Part shown: in pieces, positions 32,868-41,419 of the stretch | Numbering within the stretch: the first letter of the stretch is position 1 | Layout of the letters: each line of letters begins with the position of its first letter | From: Maricaulis sp965242785 | GTDB taxonomy: Bacteria; Pseudomonadota; Alphaproteobacteria; Caulobacterales; Maricaulaceae | DNA length: 64,000 nucleotides | Direction: 5' to 3' | Assembly: GCA_965242785.1 (NCBI GenBank) | Contig: CBDETA010000002.1 | Location: 1 to 64,000 of the forward strand | Position numbers and translations under genes: made by a program | Notes under the pieces: model-generated | Databases searched by the model: none | Told to the model about the DNA's origin: nothing | Seen by the model: the letters and a program-made list of their open reading frames with translations, nothing else

Positions 32868-34085
32868 ATGTCAGGCGGGGACACGATTTCCGATGCAGTG
32901 GTCGCGGGATCGGGAGCCGGCGAGGTCGGCGACGCGATCCAGGCGTCCAAGCGAAAGAAGACCGAACGCTTCTCGATCTTCACGTCACCCACCGCGGACG
33001 GGCTGTGCTCGAATTGCGGCACCCAGCTGTCCGGCCCGGTCTGCCACAGTTGTGGCCAGACCTCCGACACCTTCCACCGTCCGGTCTGGGACCTGTTCAT
33101 GGACGTGGTCGACGGGCTGCTGGGCCTGGAAGGCCGGCTGTGGCGGACCCTGCCGCCGCTGATGTTCCAGCCGGGCAAGCTGACCCAGCAATACCTGTCC
33201 GGCGTGCGGGCGCGGTTCGTGATGCCCTTCCGGCTCTATCTGACCGCCAGCGTGCTGTTTTTCCTGGCCTTCTCCCTGGTCAACAGCGGCGGCTCGTCGG
33301 ACGGCGAAATCGCGCCGGACGATATCGAGGGCCAGGTGGCGGGGCTGGAAGAGGCCCGTGAAGATCTGGAAGGTCTGCCACCGGGCATCCGCGAGCAGGC
33401 CTTGCGCGGCATCGAGATGGCGGAGGAAAGCGTGGAACGCTCTGCCGAGGCGGCGGCCCAGATTCCCCCCGAAGTGCGTGAACAGCAGCGGCTGGAGGAA
33501 CGCAACCGGATCAAGTTGGAAGTGCGCCAGGGCCTGTTGCCGGAAGATTATCCGGACATCGAGCGCGACCCCGACGAGGACGCTGTCGTGCGGGGCGGAG
33601 AGTGGAATGCCTCATTCGGCGACATGACCGGCATTCCCTACTGGTTCCGGGAGCGGCTGGCGAACGGGGCGGATCGGATCATCGATACGGAGGGCGAGTC
33701 TCTGTGGACGGCGATGAAGACCTGGGCACCACGCCTGCTGTTCGCCCTGCTGCCGATCTATGCATTGCTGCTGGCGGCGACCCATTTCTACAAGAAGGGG
33801 CTGTTCTTCTACGACCACCTTGTGGTGTCGCTGCACTTCCACGCCTTCCTGTTCTTCCAGTTCATCATCCTGGGTCTGGTCAGTCTTGCGATCGGTCCGG
33901 GCTGGGCGATCCTGGTCTTCTTCCTGTGGTCGAACTACTATCTCTATCGCCTGCATCGCACGGTCTATGCGCACGGACGAATATCCTCCTTCCTGCGCAC
34001 GGCCTTCATGGATTTTGTCTACATGATCATTCTCAGCTTCGGCTTCCTGGCGCTGATGCTGATCGGTGTGCTGGCCAACGCCTGA
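32868..34085 (+). CDS. DUF3667 membrane protein with zinc-ribbon
   Basis: A 405-aa protein. Near residue 45-65 is a four-Cys zinc-ribbon (CSNCGTQLSGPVCHSCGQ). DUF3667 features follow: FHRPVWDLFMDVVDGLLGLEGRLWRTLPPLMFQPGKLTQQYLSGVRARFVMPFRLYL. Then come a hydrophobic helix, a charged coiled region of about 110 residues (about 145-255) and three or four C-terminal helices. Function is unknown. The terminator just after the gene also serves sppA from the other side. Confidence 0.85.
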   Translation: MSGGDTISDAVVAGSGAGEVGDAIQASKRKKTERFSIFTSPTADGLCSNCGTQLSGPVCHSCGQTSDTFHRPVWDLFMDVVDGLLGLEGRLWRTLPPLMFQPGKLTQQYLSGVRARFVMPFRLYLTASVLFFLAFSLVNSGGSSDGEIAPDDIEGQVAGLEEAREDLEGLPPGIREQALRGIEMAEESVERSAEAAAQIPPEVREQQRLEERNRIKLEVRQGLLPEDYPDIERDPDEDAVVRGGEWNASFGDMTGIPYWFRERLANGADRIIDTEGESLWTAMKTWAPRLLFALLPIYALLLAATHFYKKGLFFYDHLVVSLHFHAFLFFQFIILGLVSLAIGPGWAILVFFLWSNYYLYRLHRTVYAHGRISSFLRTAFMDFVYMIILSFGFLALMLIGVLANA

Positions 34086-34108
34086 CGGGCCGCAAGAAAG
34101 CCCGACAC

Positions 34109-34140
34109 AAAAAAGGGCCCGCCGGAGCGGGCCCTTTCGT
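34109..34140. terminator. Bidirectional Rho-independent terminator
   Basis: An 8-bp stem GGGCCCGC/GCGGGCCC with loop CGGA (34115-34134). It has six A residues upstream (a U-tract for the minus strand, ending sppA) and a shorter T run downstream for the DUF3667 gene. Confidence 0.85.
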
Positions 34141-34158
34141 GTGCGTTGACGGATCGGT

Positions 34159-35961
34159 CTATTGCGGTACGGAGACCGGCGCGCGCATTTGCGTACCGGT
34201 CTGGTTGGCCATCTGGCGGGCCTGCAGCGCGGCACGCACTTCCGGCAGTTCCATCAGTGCATTGAGACGCGCAGCGGTTTCCGCCGATTCAGCGGAGACA
34301 CCGAACATCTCCTGGAAGGCTTCCAGCGGGGTCTTCTCGCGCGGGAAGCGGCGCAGGCGGACCCGGGTTTCCGGCGCAATGCCGGCCAGCTGCTGCGCCA
34401 CGGCGACGGCATCGCGGAAGCCGCCGATCTCGTCGACCAGGCCCAGTTCCAGGGCCTGCTGTCCGGTCCACACCCGGCCGCGCGCAATTTCCAGCACGCG
34501 CTCCAGAGGCAGGTCACGACCGTCGGCCACGCGCTGGGTGAAGTCCTCATAGATGTCTTCCATCTGGCCGCGGAAGGCCGAGCGTTGACTGTCCGTCCAG
34601 GCCTGGGCGCCGGAATAGGCGGTGGCATACTCGCCGCCAACGGCGACCGTTTCCACGTTCAGCCCGACCATGTCGAACGTGCCGTCCAGCACGACCTTGC
34701 CGCCCAGCACGCCGATCGAGCCGGTCAGCGTGGTGGCGTGGGCGAGGATGTAATCGGCCGGTGCCGCCAGATAGTATCCGCCGGAAGCGGCCAGCGAAGC
34801 CATGGACACCACGACCGGCTTTCCGGCTTCGCGGGCCCGATTGACCGCATGCCAGATCTGGTCCGAGGCGATGGCCGAACCACCGGGCGAATCGACGCGG
34901 ATCACGATGGCGCGAACGTTCGGATCGTCAGCCGCGGCCAGAATGGCCTCTGACATGAAATCACCGCCGATCATTTCCTCGCCGCCGAACGGGCTGGACG
35001 AGGGTTCGCCGGTCACGATGGCACCCTGGCCCTCGATGAGGGCAATCATCGGGGCATTGCTCCAGGCCGCGCTGGCCTGTTCGCGATAGACGGCCAGCTC
35101 AACGGTCTCGTCACCGCCGCCAGCCAGGGACAGCGCATGCTCGCGCGCTTCCACGACATGGCCGAGGCGATCGACCAATCCCAGCTCGGCGGCGCGCTCG
35201 GCCGAGTGTGGCGCGCTTTCGAACAGGCCGCGCACGGTCTGGACATCGTCGAAGCCGCGGTCGGCTGCGATGGCCGCGACGGCGGTGTCGAAGATCGACC
35301 CCATATAGCTTTCGGTCGCTTCCCGGTGGGCTTCGGTGAAACCTGTCTGGGTGTAGGTGTTGGCCGCGTTCTTGTACTCGTGGAACTGCTCGAATTGCGG
35401 TTGCGCGCCGAAATGCTCGAACAGGCCGCCCAGGAACATGACTTCCGAGGCCAGGCCGGCCGGGGTGAAGCTGGCCGTGTCCTGCAGCCAGATCTCGCTG
35501 GAGCCGGATACCGCGAAATAGCTGGTGACCGTCGTGCCTTCGAAGCCCTGGGCATGGGTGGTCACCGTTTTGCCGGCGGCGCGGAAGTCGGCGATCGCCT
35601 GGCGCAACTCTTCGGCCATGCCCGGGGCCATGCCGAACTCGTTGGCGCGAATGAAAAGGCCGTGCACGCGTTCATCCGTCTCGGCCATTTCCAGCGTGCG
35701 CACCACATCGACCACGGACAGGGAATCGCTGAACGCAAAAGGCGATCGCGAAGGGGTGTCCAGCCGGCCTCCGCGCAGGTCCAGTTCCAGTACGATGCCG
35801 TCACGGGGCAGGGCGGCATTTTCGCGCGCGCCCTCCATCGCTCCCGAGATCATGCTGGAGATCAGCACGCCGAGAACGATGAAAAAGAGCACTCCGGCCA
35901 GGACCGAGCCGACGATGACGCCGACGATCGAGCCGAAGAAAGTAATCCAGAACTGTTTCAT
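34159..35961 (-). CDS. sppA: Signal peptide peptidase SppA, 67K type
   Basis: A 600-aa membrane protease with one N-terminal helix (about 8-36) and two S49 domains. The catalytic Lys197 (FHEYKNAANTYT) is in the first domain and the nucleophile Ser393 (ASLAASGGYYLAAPAD) in the second, as in E. coli-type SppA. It degrades signal peptides left in the membrane. Start ATG at 35961 has AAGGGG upstream; the open frame continues 53 codons further without support. VDSPGGSAIASDQIW near 357 is also conserved. Confidence 0.93.
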   Translation of the reverse strand: MKQFWITFFGSIVGVIVGSVLAGVLFFIVLGVLISSMISGAMEGARENAALPRDGIVLELDLRGGRLDTPSRSPFAFSDSLSVVDVVRTLEMAETDERVHGLFIRANEFGMAPGMAEELRQAIADFRAAGKTVTTHAQGFEGTTVTSYFAVSGSSEIWLQDTASFTPAGLASEVMFLGGLFEHFGAQPQFEQFHEYKNAANTYTQTGFTEAHREATESYMGSIFDTAVAAIAADRGFDDVQTVRGLFESAPHSAERAAELGLVDRLGHVVEAREHALSLAGGGDETVELAVYREQASAAWSNAPMIALIEGQGAIVTGEPSSSPFGGEEMIGGDFMSEAILAAADDPNVRAIVIRVDSPGGSAIASDQIWHAVNRAREAGKPVVVSMASLAASGGYYLAAPADYILAHATTLTGSIGVLGGKVVLDGTFDMVGLNVETVAVGGEYATAYSGAQAWTDSQRSAFRGQMEDIYEDFTQRVADGRDLPLERVLEIARGRVWTGQQALELGLVDEIGGFRDAVAVAQQLAGIAPETRVRLRRFPREKTPLEAFQEMFGVSAESAETAARLNALMELPEVRAALQARQMANQTGTQMRAPVSVPQ

Positions 35962-36197
35962 GAGAGCCCCTTTTGACCCATGCGTGCTGACCCACACGCG
36001 CACACTTTCGGGACCGTCGTGCAAGATGCGGTCCCGTTTCTTGGCCATAATGTAGTGCCCGGGCCAGAAAGGGTCGAGGGATTGTGGCGGTACCTGTCCC
36101 GATGCCGCACGCAAGCGCATCGGGTCTCGCTCGAGGCGGCGATTGCGCGACCGGCGAACGGGCTAAAGCCGTGTGCTGAGACAGGGGCGGGAAAGAA

Positions 36198-36274
36198 TGG
36201 TCGGAGTAGCAAGATTCGAACTTGCGACCCCCGCCTCCCGAAGACGGTGCTCTACCAGGCTGAGCTATACTCCG
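36198..36274 (-). tRNA. tRNA-Pro (anticodon CGG)
   Basis: A 77-nt cloverleaf on the minus strand. The acceptor CGGAGTA pairs with TACTCCG, and the D stem is GCTC/GAGC. The anticodon stem CCGTC/GGCGG has loop TTCGGGA (anticodon CGG, codon CCG). The T stem GCAAG/CTTGC has loop TTCGAAT. The discriminator is A and CCA is encoded. Confidence 0.96.
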
Positions 36275-36503
36275 AACCGAGGCGCGGTTTATAGCCAACT
36301 CTCTGGCCGGGTGCAACGCGTGAAACGCAGGCGTTTGCAGGCCGATTTCAGCGCGCGTGCATTCGGCCTCCGCTGTCTGCAATCGGTTGTATAATATGAG
36401 GCGGATTTTGTGCAGTTGGCGCTGCACTCGACCGCATTGTGGCGTTGCATCCTTTCCGCGGGTTATGTATCTACCGCGCTCCGTCCTCGCTGACGGGCCC
36501 GGT

Positions 36504-36578
<75 letters not shown>

Positions 36579-37081
36579 ACACCTTCTCCCGATATCCTGT
36601 CACGACAGGCCTTTTCTCGTTGCGCTGCAGCGACGTCTTCGCGTCTGCGGCGGGATCACAACTGCGTGTTTTGAAGTGCAACCGACACGGCATTCAAATA
36701 CCATCCACGCGCGAGCTGCGCCTGGGTCGTGATCCTGTCACGCGAATCCCTGCAATTTGTGCGCAGTTCTGGCCGCATTCCGGCCACAAAGATGTATTGA
36801 TCGTGGCGTAACGCTGGTGTTAGCGTTCCAACGAATTTTTCAAGCGGCGTTCGCGCCTATAAGATGATGGATCAACCATCACGGGGTATCGGGTGATCCG
36901 CAGCTGCGGTAACCACTCGGCTAGACTTGATCGCTAAGCCGCCAGTCGGCGACAGCCATCTGCAGGCCGCTTGAACTAGGGTAGGGGGCCAGCCCGGCAG
37001 GCACATGCCGGGTCAGCATCGAAGTTTAATTGGGGCGGGAAGCTGCTAGGGCGACCCGCATTGACCATTGTGAGGCGAGAA
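36579..37081 (+). other. Gene-free 500-base region upstream of the TonB locus
   Basis: No credible gene. An inverted repeat AACGCT-N6-AGCGTT lies at 36810-36827. A stem-loop CCCGGCA/TGCCGGG lies at 36993-37012, 70 bases before the DUF3450 start. The region therefore probably holds the promoter and a long 5' leader for the TonB locus. I do not recognise a riboswitch or named small RNA. Confidence 0.5.
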
Positions 37082-37864
37082 ATGGTGAACTTGAAGAATT
37101 TGGTTCGCGCGTCGCTTATGGCGACGGTTGCGGCGGGCGCCTTTGGGGGGGCCGCCGTTGCGCAGCTGGACCAAACCCTCAGCGTTGCACGCACCAATAC
37201 GGATGAAGGCGCGCAGACCCAGCGCCGTATCGATCAGCTGGACGACCAGCGCACCGACATCGAACTGGAATACCGGGCCCTGCTCGAGCAGATCGAGTCG
37301 CAGCGCCTGTTCGTCGAGCAGCAGGAAGTCTTCATTCGTTCCCAGGAGAACGAAGTGGAATCGCTGCAGGCTCAGATCGAGCGCGTCGACGGCATCCAGA
37401 CCGATCTCGCTCCGATGATGCGCGAGATGGTTCAGAACCTCGAGAATTTCGTGAACCTGGACCTGCCCTTCCGTCTGGAAGGTGAAGGCGGCCGTCTGGC
37501 CCGTATCGAACACCTCTACGAGCTGGTGGACGATCCGAACGTGACCCCGGCCGAGCGCTATCGCGTCATCCTGAACGCCTATGAGATCGAAGCCTCCTAC
37601 GGCCGTTCGACCACCGCCTATGACGAGGAAATCCTCGACGGCGGCGTGCCGGTCCAGGTGACCGTGCTGCAGATCGGCCGCGTGGCCATGATCCGCCAGT
37701 ACGCCGATGGCCGCATGACGATCCTGCACAATGGCATCGACGATTGGCAGCCGCTGCCGAGCAGCTATGAAGCCAACGTGACCCGCGCCATTCGTATCGC
37801 CCAGGAAGTGACGACCCCGTCCATCTTCCTGATCCCGCTGCCTGGCCCGACGGTCGCACAGTAA
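37082..37864 (+). CDS. DUF3450 periplasmic coiled-coil protein
   Basis: A 260-aa protein. The signal peptide cleaves near AVAQ-L. A coiled coil covers about residues 30-115 (QTQRRIDQLDDQRTDIELEYRALLEQIESQ..). A globular end has PFRLEGEGGRLARIEHLYELVDDPNVTPAERYRVILNAYEIE, VLQIGRVAMIRQYADG and WQPLPSSYE. DUF3450 genes start TonB/ExbB/ExbD clusters in many Gram-negatives; the product is thought to act in the periplasm with the ExbB-like partner. Start ATG 37082 follows GAGGCGAGAA. The locus leader upstream is long. Confidence 0.85.
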   Translation: MVNLKNLVRASLMATVAAGAFGGAAVAQLDQTLSVARTNTDEGAQTQRRIDQLDDQRTDIELEYRALLEQIESQRLFVEQQEVFIRSQENEVESLQAQIERVDGIQTDLAPMMREMVQNLENFVNLDLPFRLEGEGGRLARIEHLYELVDDPNVTPAERYRVILNAYEIEASYGRSTTAYDEEILDGGVPVQVTVLQIGRVAMIRQYADGRMTILHNGIDDWQPLPSSYEANVTRAIRIAQEVTTPSIFLIPLPGPTVAQ

Positions 37865-37888
37865 CGGCTTGGATCGGAGAGTAAGATT

Positions 37889-39274
37889 ATGAAAACGACC
37901 ATGAAGATGCTCGCTGCCGCCGTTTCTCTTGGCGTCGCGCTCACCGCCGGTGCTGTGGCCCAGACCCAGCCGGCTTCCTCTCTCAACGAACTCCTGAACC
38001 GCGTGCGCTCCGACGCCCGCGAGGCGTCGGCCGAAAACCAGGCCCGCCTGCGTGAGTTCCAGCAGAGCACCAACCAGCAGCAGGCGCTGCTCAACCAGGC
38101 CCGCAGTCAGCTGGCCTCCTTGCAGAACCGCGCCACGCAGCTGACCCAGCAGTTTGAAAACAACCAGGTCCGCATCGACCAACTCGACCAGGAACTGCGT
38201 CAGCGCCAGGGTGCCTTCGGTGAACTGTTCGGCCAGGCCCGTCAGACCGCCGGTGAATTTGCCGCCCTGATCGATGCCTCCATCGTGTCCGCCCAGTTCC
38301 CGGGCCGTGCCGATGCGCTCGACACGCTGGCCGACAGCCGCACGCTGCCGACCCGCGCGGAACTCGACTATATCTGGCGCCGCATGACCGAAGAGATGAT
38401 CCAGCAACAGCAGATCGTCACCTTCAACCGTCGCGTGACGGGCATCGGCAATGGTGAAGCCGTTCCGACCACCCGGATCGGTCCGTTCGCCATCTTCACC
38501 AGCTATAACAACAACCAGCGTTTCGCCTCCTGGGCCCAGAACGACACCACCCGCGAGTGGAACCTCGTTGACCTGGCGGCCCAGCCGCCGGCCAACTTCG
38601 TTGGCGGTGCGTCCAGCCTCTACAATGCGGATCCGGGCGAGATCGTGATGGGCGTTGTCGACCCGTCCCGTGGCGGCCTGATGGCCATCTACAAGGACGT
38701 GCCGGACCTCAACGAGCGCATCCAGCAGTCGGGCAATGTCGGCCTGGTCATCATCGGCCTGCTGATCATCTCCGCTGCCTTCGGTCTGTTCCGTCTGGTG
38801 ATGCTGCTGATGACCCAGGCTGCGGTCTCCGGTCAGAAGCGCAAGTCCAAGGGCTCCAAGTCCAACCCGCTGGGCCGCGTGATGCTGGCCTATGAAGCGG
38901 CCAAGGACAAAGACGTCGAGACGATGGAACTGAAGCTCGACGAAGCCATCCTGCAGGAATCGCCGAAGCTGGAATTCGGTCTGAACTTCCTGAAGCTGGC
39001 GGCCGGTATCGCTCCGCTGCTGGGTCTTCTGGGTACCGTGACCGGTATGATCAAGACCTTCACCCAGATCACCCTGTTCGGTACGGGTGACCCGCGCATC
39101 ATGGCCGGCGGTATCTCCGAGGCCCTGATGACCACGGTTCTGGGTCTGGTGGCGTCGATCCCGCTGCTCTTCATCCACTCGTTCGCTCAGTCCTTCGCGC
39201 GCGGCGTCCAGCAGGTGCTCGAAGAACAAGCGGCTGGCATGGTTGCCCGTCACGCTGAAGAACGTCACGGCTAA
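37889..39274 (+). CDS. Long ExbB/MotA/TolQ-family proton channel with periplasmic coiled-coil domain
   Basis: A 461-aa protein. It has a signal peptide (cleavage near AVAQ-T), then a periplasmic coiled coil (about 30-115) and a DUF3450-like beta region (NRRVTGIGNGEAV, GPFAIFTSYNN). The C-terminal third is a MotA/TolQ/ExbB channel: helix 1 at about residues 290-313, then FLKLAAGIAPLLGLLGTVTGMIKTF and ISEALMTTVLGLVASIPLLFIHS. It would form the proton channel with the ExbD proteins. The extra N-terminal domain and signal peptide distinguish it from normal ExbB and suggest direct contact with the DUF3450 protein. Confidence 0.87.
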   Translation: MKTTMKMLAAAVSLGVALTAGAVAQTQPASSLNELLNRVRSDAREASAENQARLREFQQSTNQQQALLNQARSQLASLQNRATQLTQQFENNQVRIDQLDQELRQRQGAFGELFGQARQTAGEFAALIDASIVSAQFPGRADALDTLADSRTLPTRAELDYIWRRMTEEMIQQQQIVTFNRRVTGIGNGEAVPTTRIGPFAIFTSYNNNQRFASWAQNDTTREWNLVDLAAQPPANFVGGASSLYNADPGEIVMGVVDPSRGGLMAIYKDVPDLNERIQQSGNVGLVIIGLLIISAAFGLFRLVMLLMTQAAVSGQKRKSKGSKSNPLGRVMLAYEAAKDKDVETMELKLDEAILQESPKLEFGLNFLKLAAGIAPLLGLLGTVTGMIKTFTQITLFGTGDPRIMAGGISEALMTTVLGLVASIPLLFIHSFAQSFARGVQQVLEEQAAGMVARHAEERHG

Positions 39275-39289
39275 CCCGGAGGAACCGCT

Positions 39290-39823
39290 ATGGATTTCCA
39301 GGCCGTAAGTACCGGCCTTCAGGAGTTCCTCGAGCGGGGAGGCCCCGTCCTCGTTGTCATCATGGTGACGACATTCGTGATGTGGGCCTTCATCCTCGAG
39401 CGCTTCGCCTTCTTCTTCTTTGCCCAAGCGGGCATTGCGAAGCAGGCGCAGCGGGAGTGGAATGCGCGGGCAGACAGGTCTTCCTGGTATGCCCACGCGA
39501 TCCGCGACCAACTCATCTCGGAGGTCAAACTGCGTTGTGACCAGAATGTCGAGCTGGTGAAAACCCTCGTCGCGGTCGCGCCGCTTTTCGGACTGCTCGG
39601 TACGGTGACCGGGATGGTCTCTGTGTTCGACGTCATGGCGATTTCCGGCTCGTCCGATGCCCAGGCCATGTCGGCCGGTGTGTCGCGGGCCACGATCCCG
39701 ACCATGGCCGGCATGGTGGCTTCGATCTCGGGTCTCATCTTTGCCAACCAGATCGAGCGTCTGGCCAAGTCGCGCACGGCGAAGCTGGCTGACTCGCTCG
39801 AAATCGGCGAAGGAGCTGTCTGA
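39290..39823 (+). CDS. ExbB/MotA/TolQ-family proton channel, short form
   Basis: A 177-aa channel protein with three helices: VLVVIMVTTFVMWAFILERFAFFFF, LVKTLVAVAPLFGLLGTVTGMVSVFD and ATIPTMAGMVASISGLIFANQ. The GLLGTV motif and the threonines lining the channel are kept. No periplasmic N-terminal domain. Its stop overlaps the next ATG (TGATG), coupling it to the first ExbD. Two ExbB-type genes of different length in one locus suggest a heteromeric or specialised channel. Confidence 0.9.
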   Translation: MDFQAVSTGLQEFLERGGPVLVVIMVTTFVMWAFILERFAFFFFAQAGIAKQAQREWNARADRSSWYAHAIRDQLISEVKLRCDQNVELVKTLVAVAPLFGLLGTVTGMVSVFDVMAISGSSDAQAMSAGVSRATIPTMAGMVASISGLIFANQIERLAKSRTAKLADSLEIGEGAV

Positions 39824-40236
39824 TGCGTCGTCGTCAAAAGCACCAGGATGACCAGGCCGAAGTGAACATGACGCCGATGCTCGACATCGTGTTCATCCTG
39901 CTCATCTTCTTCATCGTCACGGCCACCTTCCTCTCGGAAGAGGGTCTGGACATGCGCCCGCCACCGGACAGCGACACGCCGCCGGACGCCAACGCACCGC
40001 CGCCGATCGTGGTGCAGGTGGATGACGAGAACCAGATTTTCGTCAACCAGGTCCGGACCGATGTGGACCGGGTTTTGTCCGCCGTGAACCGTTTCCGGTC
40101 AGAGGCGCCCAACAGCGCCGTTCTGCTGGAAGTCCGGGACGAGGCTGACCATGGTATCATCGTGCAGATCTGGGATGAGATGGGCGCCAATGGCGTGCCG
40201 ATCTCGATCCAGCGCTCGCGCGGTGAGGCTCAGTAG
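39823..40236 (+). CDS. exbD: ExbD/TolR-family protein 1
   Basis: A 137-aa protein with a short cytoplasmic N-terminus, NMTPMLDIVFILLIFFIVTATFL (one helix with the channel Asp in MLD), then a Pro-rich stretch (PPPDSDTPPDANAPPPI) and the periplasmic ExbD fold (QIFVNQVRTDVDRVL..). It carries proton-motive force through the ExbB ring to TonB. Starts four bases before the end of the short ExbB gene. The second ExbD follows 14 bases later. Confidence 0.92.
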   Translation: MRRRQKHQDDQAEVNMTPMLDIVFILLIFFIVTATFLSEEGLDMRPPPDSDTPPDANAPPPIVVQVDDENQIFVNQVRTDVDRVLSAVNRFRSEAPNSAVLLEVRDEADHGIIVQIWDEMGANGVPISIQRSRGEAQ

Positions 40237-40250
40237 GACGGGAGGACACT

Positions 40251-40655
40251 ATGGCTAGACGTGCAAGTCGCGTAAGCACCGGTGACGAGGATGTGGAACT
40301 GAACATGACGCCCATGCTGGACGTCGTCTTCATCCTGCTCATCTTCTTCATCGTGACCTCGGTCTTCATCAAGGAGCCCGGCGTGGACGTGTTCCGCCCC
40401 GATGCCCAGACCGAAGAACGCCTGAACCCGTCCATGCTGATTGCCGTGACCTCGGAAAACGAGATCTGGGTCAATCGGCGGGTTTATGAAATGAGCCAAA
40501 TGCGCGGGGTTATCGAGCAGTTGCTGCAAGAGAACCCCAAGGGTCGAGCCGCCATCCAGGGCGACCGGGAAGCCGATATCGGCATCATCCTGGACGTTCA
40601 GGAGCTGCTCATGGAACTGGGTGTCGAAGTGCATATTTCGACGCTCGAGACCTAG
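40251..40655 (+). CDS. exbD: ExbD/TolR-family protein 2
   Basis: A 134-aa ExbD protein: NMTPMLDVVFILLIFFIVTSVFIKEPGVDVFRP, with the same Asp-containing helix as ExbD 1, but no proline-rich linker. The C-terminal fold shows ENEIWVNRRVYEMSQMRGVIEQLL and GDREADIGIILDVQELLMELG. Two ExbD paralogues in one operon are common in alphaproteobacterial TonB systems. tonB begins 11 bases later with AGGGAGG at its ribosome site. Confidence 0.92.
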   Translation: MARRASRVSTGDEDVELNMTPMLDVVFILLIFFIVTSVFIKEPGVDVFRPDAQTEERLNPSMLIAVTSENEIWVNRRVYEMSQMRGVIEQLLQENPKGRAAIQGDREADIGIILDVQELLMELGVEVHISTLET

Positions 40656-40666
40656 GGAGGTGACTG

Positions 40667-41284
40667 ATGGGTAACTTCATCAGGCTTGCGATTGGTATCC
40701 CGGTCGCCGCTGTCATCACCGTTGCGCTCTTCTTCATCATGACCCGCCTTATCCTGGTGGATGCGGTGGAACAGGAAGAAGCCGGCGATGAACTCCGCAT
40801 CACCATCAATGATGAGGTGCAGGAGGTCGAAGCCCGCCGTCGTGACACCACGATCGAGGACGTCCAGCAGGTCGATCCGCCACCCCCGCCGCCGCAGATC
40901 GAACGTCAGCGGGCCGAACAGCCCTCTGAAGGTCTGGCCACGGTGATGGGTGAAATCCCGGCCTTCGAAGCACCGCAGCTCAACGGCGACAGCGTCAATT
41001 TCTCGGTTTCCGACCGTGACGCCCAGCCGCTGGTCCGCATCGAACCGCAATATCCGATGCGTGCCGCCGAGCGCGGGGTTGAGGGCAGCTGCTGGGTCCG
41101 TTTTGACGTGACCCCGGATGGTACGCCGACCAATATCGTTTCTTACCGCTGTGACAGCTCGCTTTTCGAGCGGGCCTCGATCCGGGCGGTGGAGCGTTGG
41201 CGCTACAATCCGAAAGTCGAGAACGGTGTGCCGGTGGCGCGCCGTGGCGTGGAAACGCGCTTCGACTTCCGACTGGCCGAGTAA
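40667..41284 (+). CDS. tonB: TonB-like energy transducer 1
   Basis: A 205-aa protein with one N-terminal helix (about 4-28), a charged linker, a short PPPPPP stretch (about residues 67-72) and a C-terminal TonB domain: PLVRIEPQYPMRAAERGVEGSCWVRFDVTPDG, SSLFERASIRAVERWRYNP. Two cysteines (in GSCW and YRCDS) could form a disulfide. It transmits ExbBD motion to outer-membrane TonB-dependent receptors. A paralogue of identical length lies 3.6 kb downstream. A hairpin (41297-41316) follows the gene without a T run. Confidence 0.9.
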   Translation: MGNFIRLAIGIPVAAVITVALFFIMTRLILVDAVEQEEAGDELRITINDEVQEVEARRRDTTIEDVQQVDPPPPPPQIERQRAEQPSEGLATVMGEIPAFEAPQLNGDSVNFSVSDRDAQPLVRIEPQYPMRAAERGVEGSCWVRFDVTPDGTPTNIVSYRCDSSLFERASIRAVERWRYNPKVENGVPVARRGVETRFDFRLAE

Positions 41285-41381
41285 TGCGAACGGGCCGGGC
41301 GGGGATGTCCCCGCCCGTGCCTGCCGCCGCGCCGGTGCCAGGGCTTTCGGGTCCGCAGCATCGCGCGAAACATTGTCAAAG

Positions 41382-41403
41382 CCGGTCCGGGGAGTTGGAC
41401 CGG
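41382..41403 (+). promoter_or_regulatory. Stem-loop just upstream of the first TPR gene
   Basis: CCGGTCC/GGACCGG with an eight-base loop. It ends four bases before the AAGGAG ribosome site of the TPR gene. Together with the GC hairpin at 41297-41316 it may act in mRNA processing or adjust expression between tonB and the TPR gene. No T tract, so not a normal terminator. Confidence 0.5.
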
Positions 41404-41419
41404 TATGAAGGAGCCATCG

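Noticed and set aside
36721..36745. Possible CRP-like site GTGATCCTGTCAC upstream of the TonB locus
   Set aside because: Spacer is five bases rather than six, and it lies more than 330 bases before the gene.
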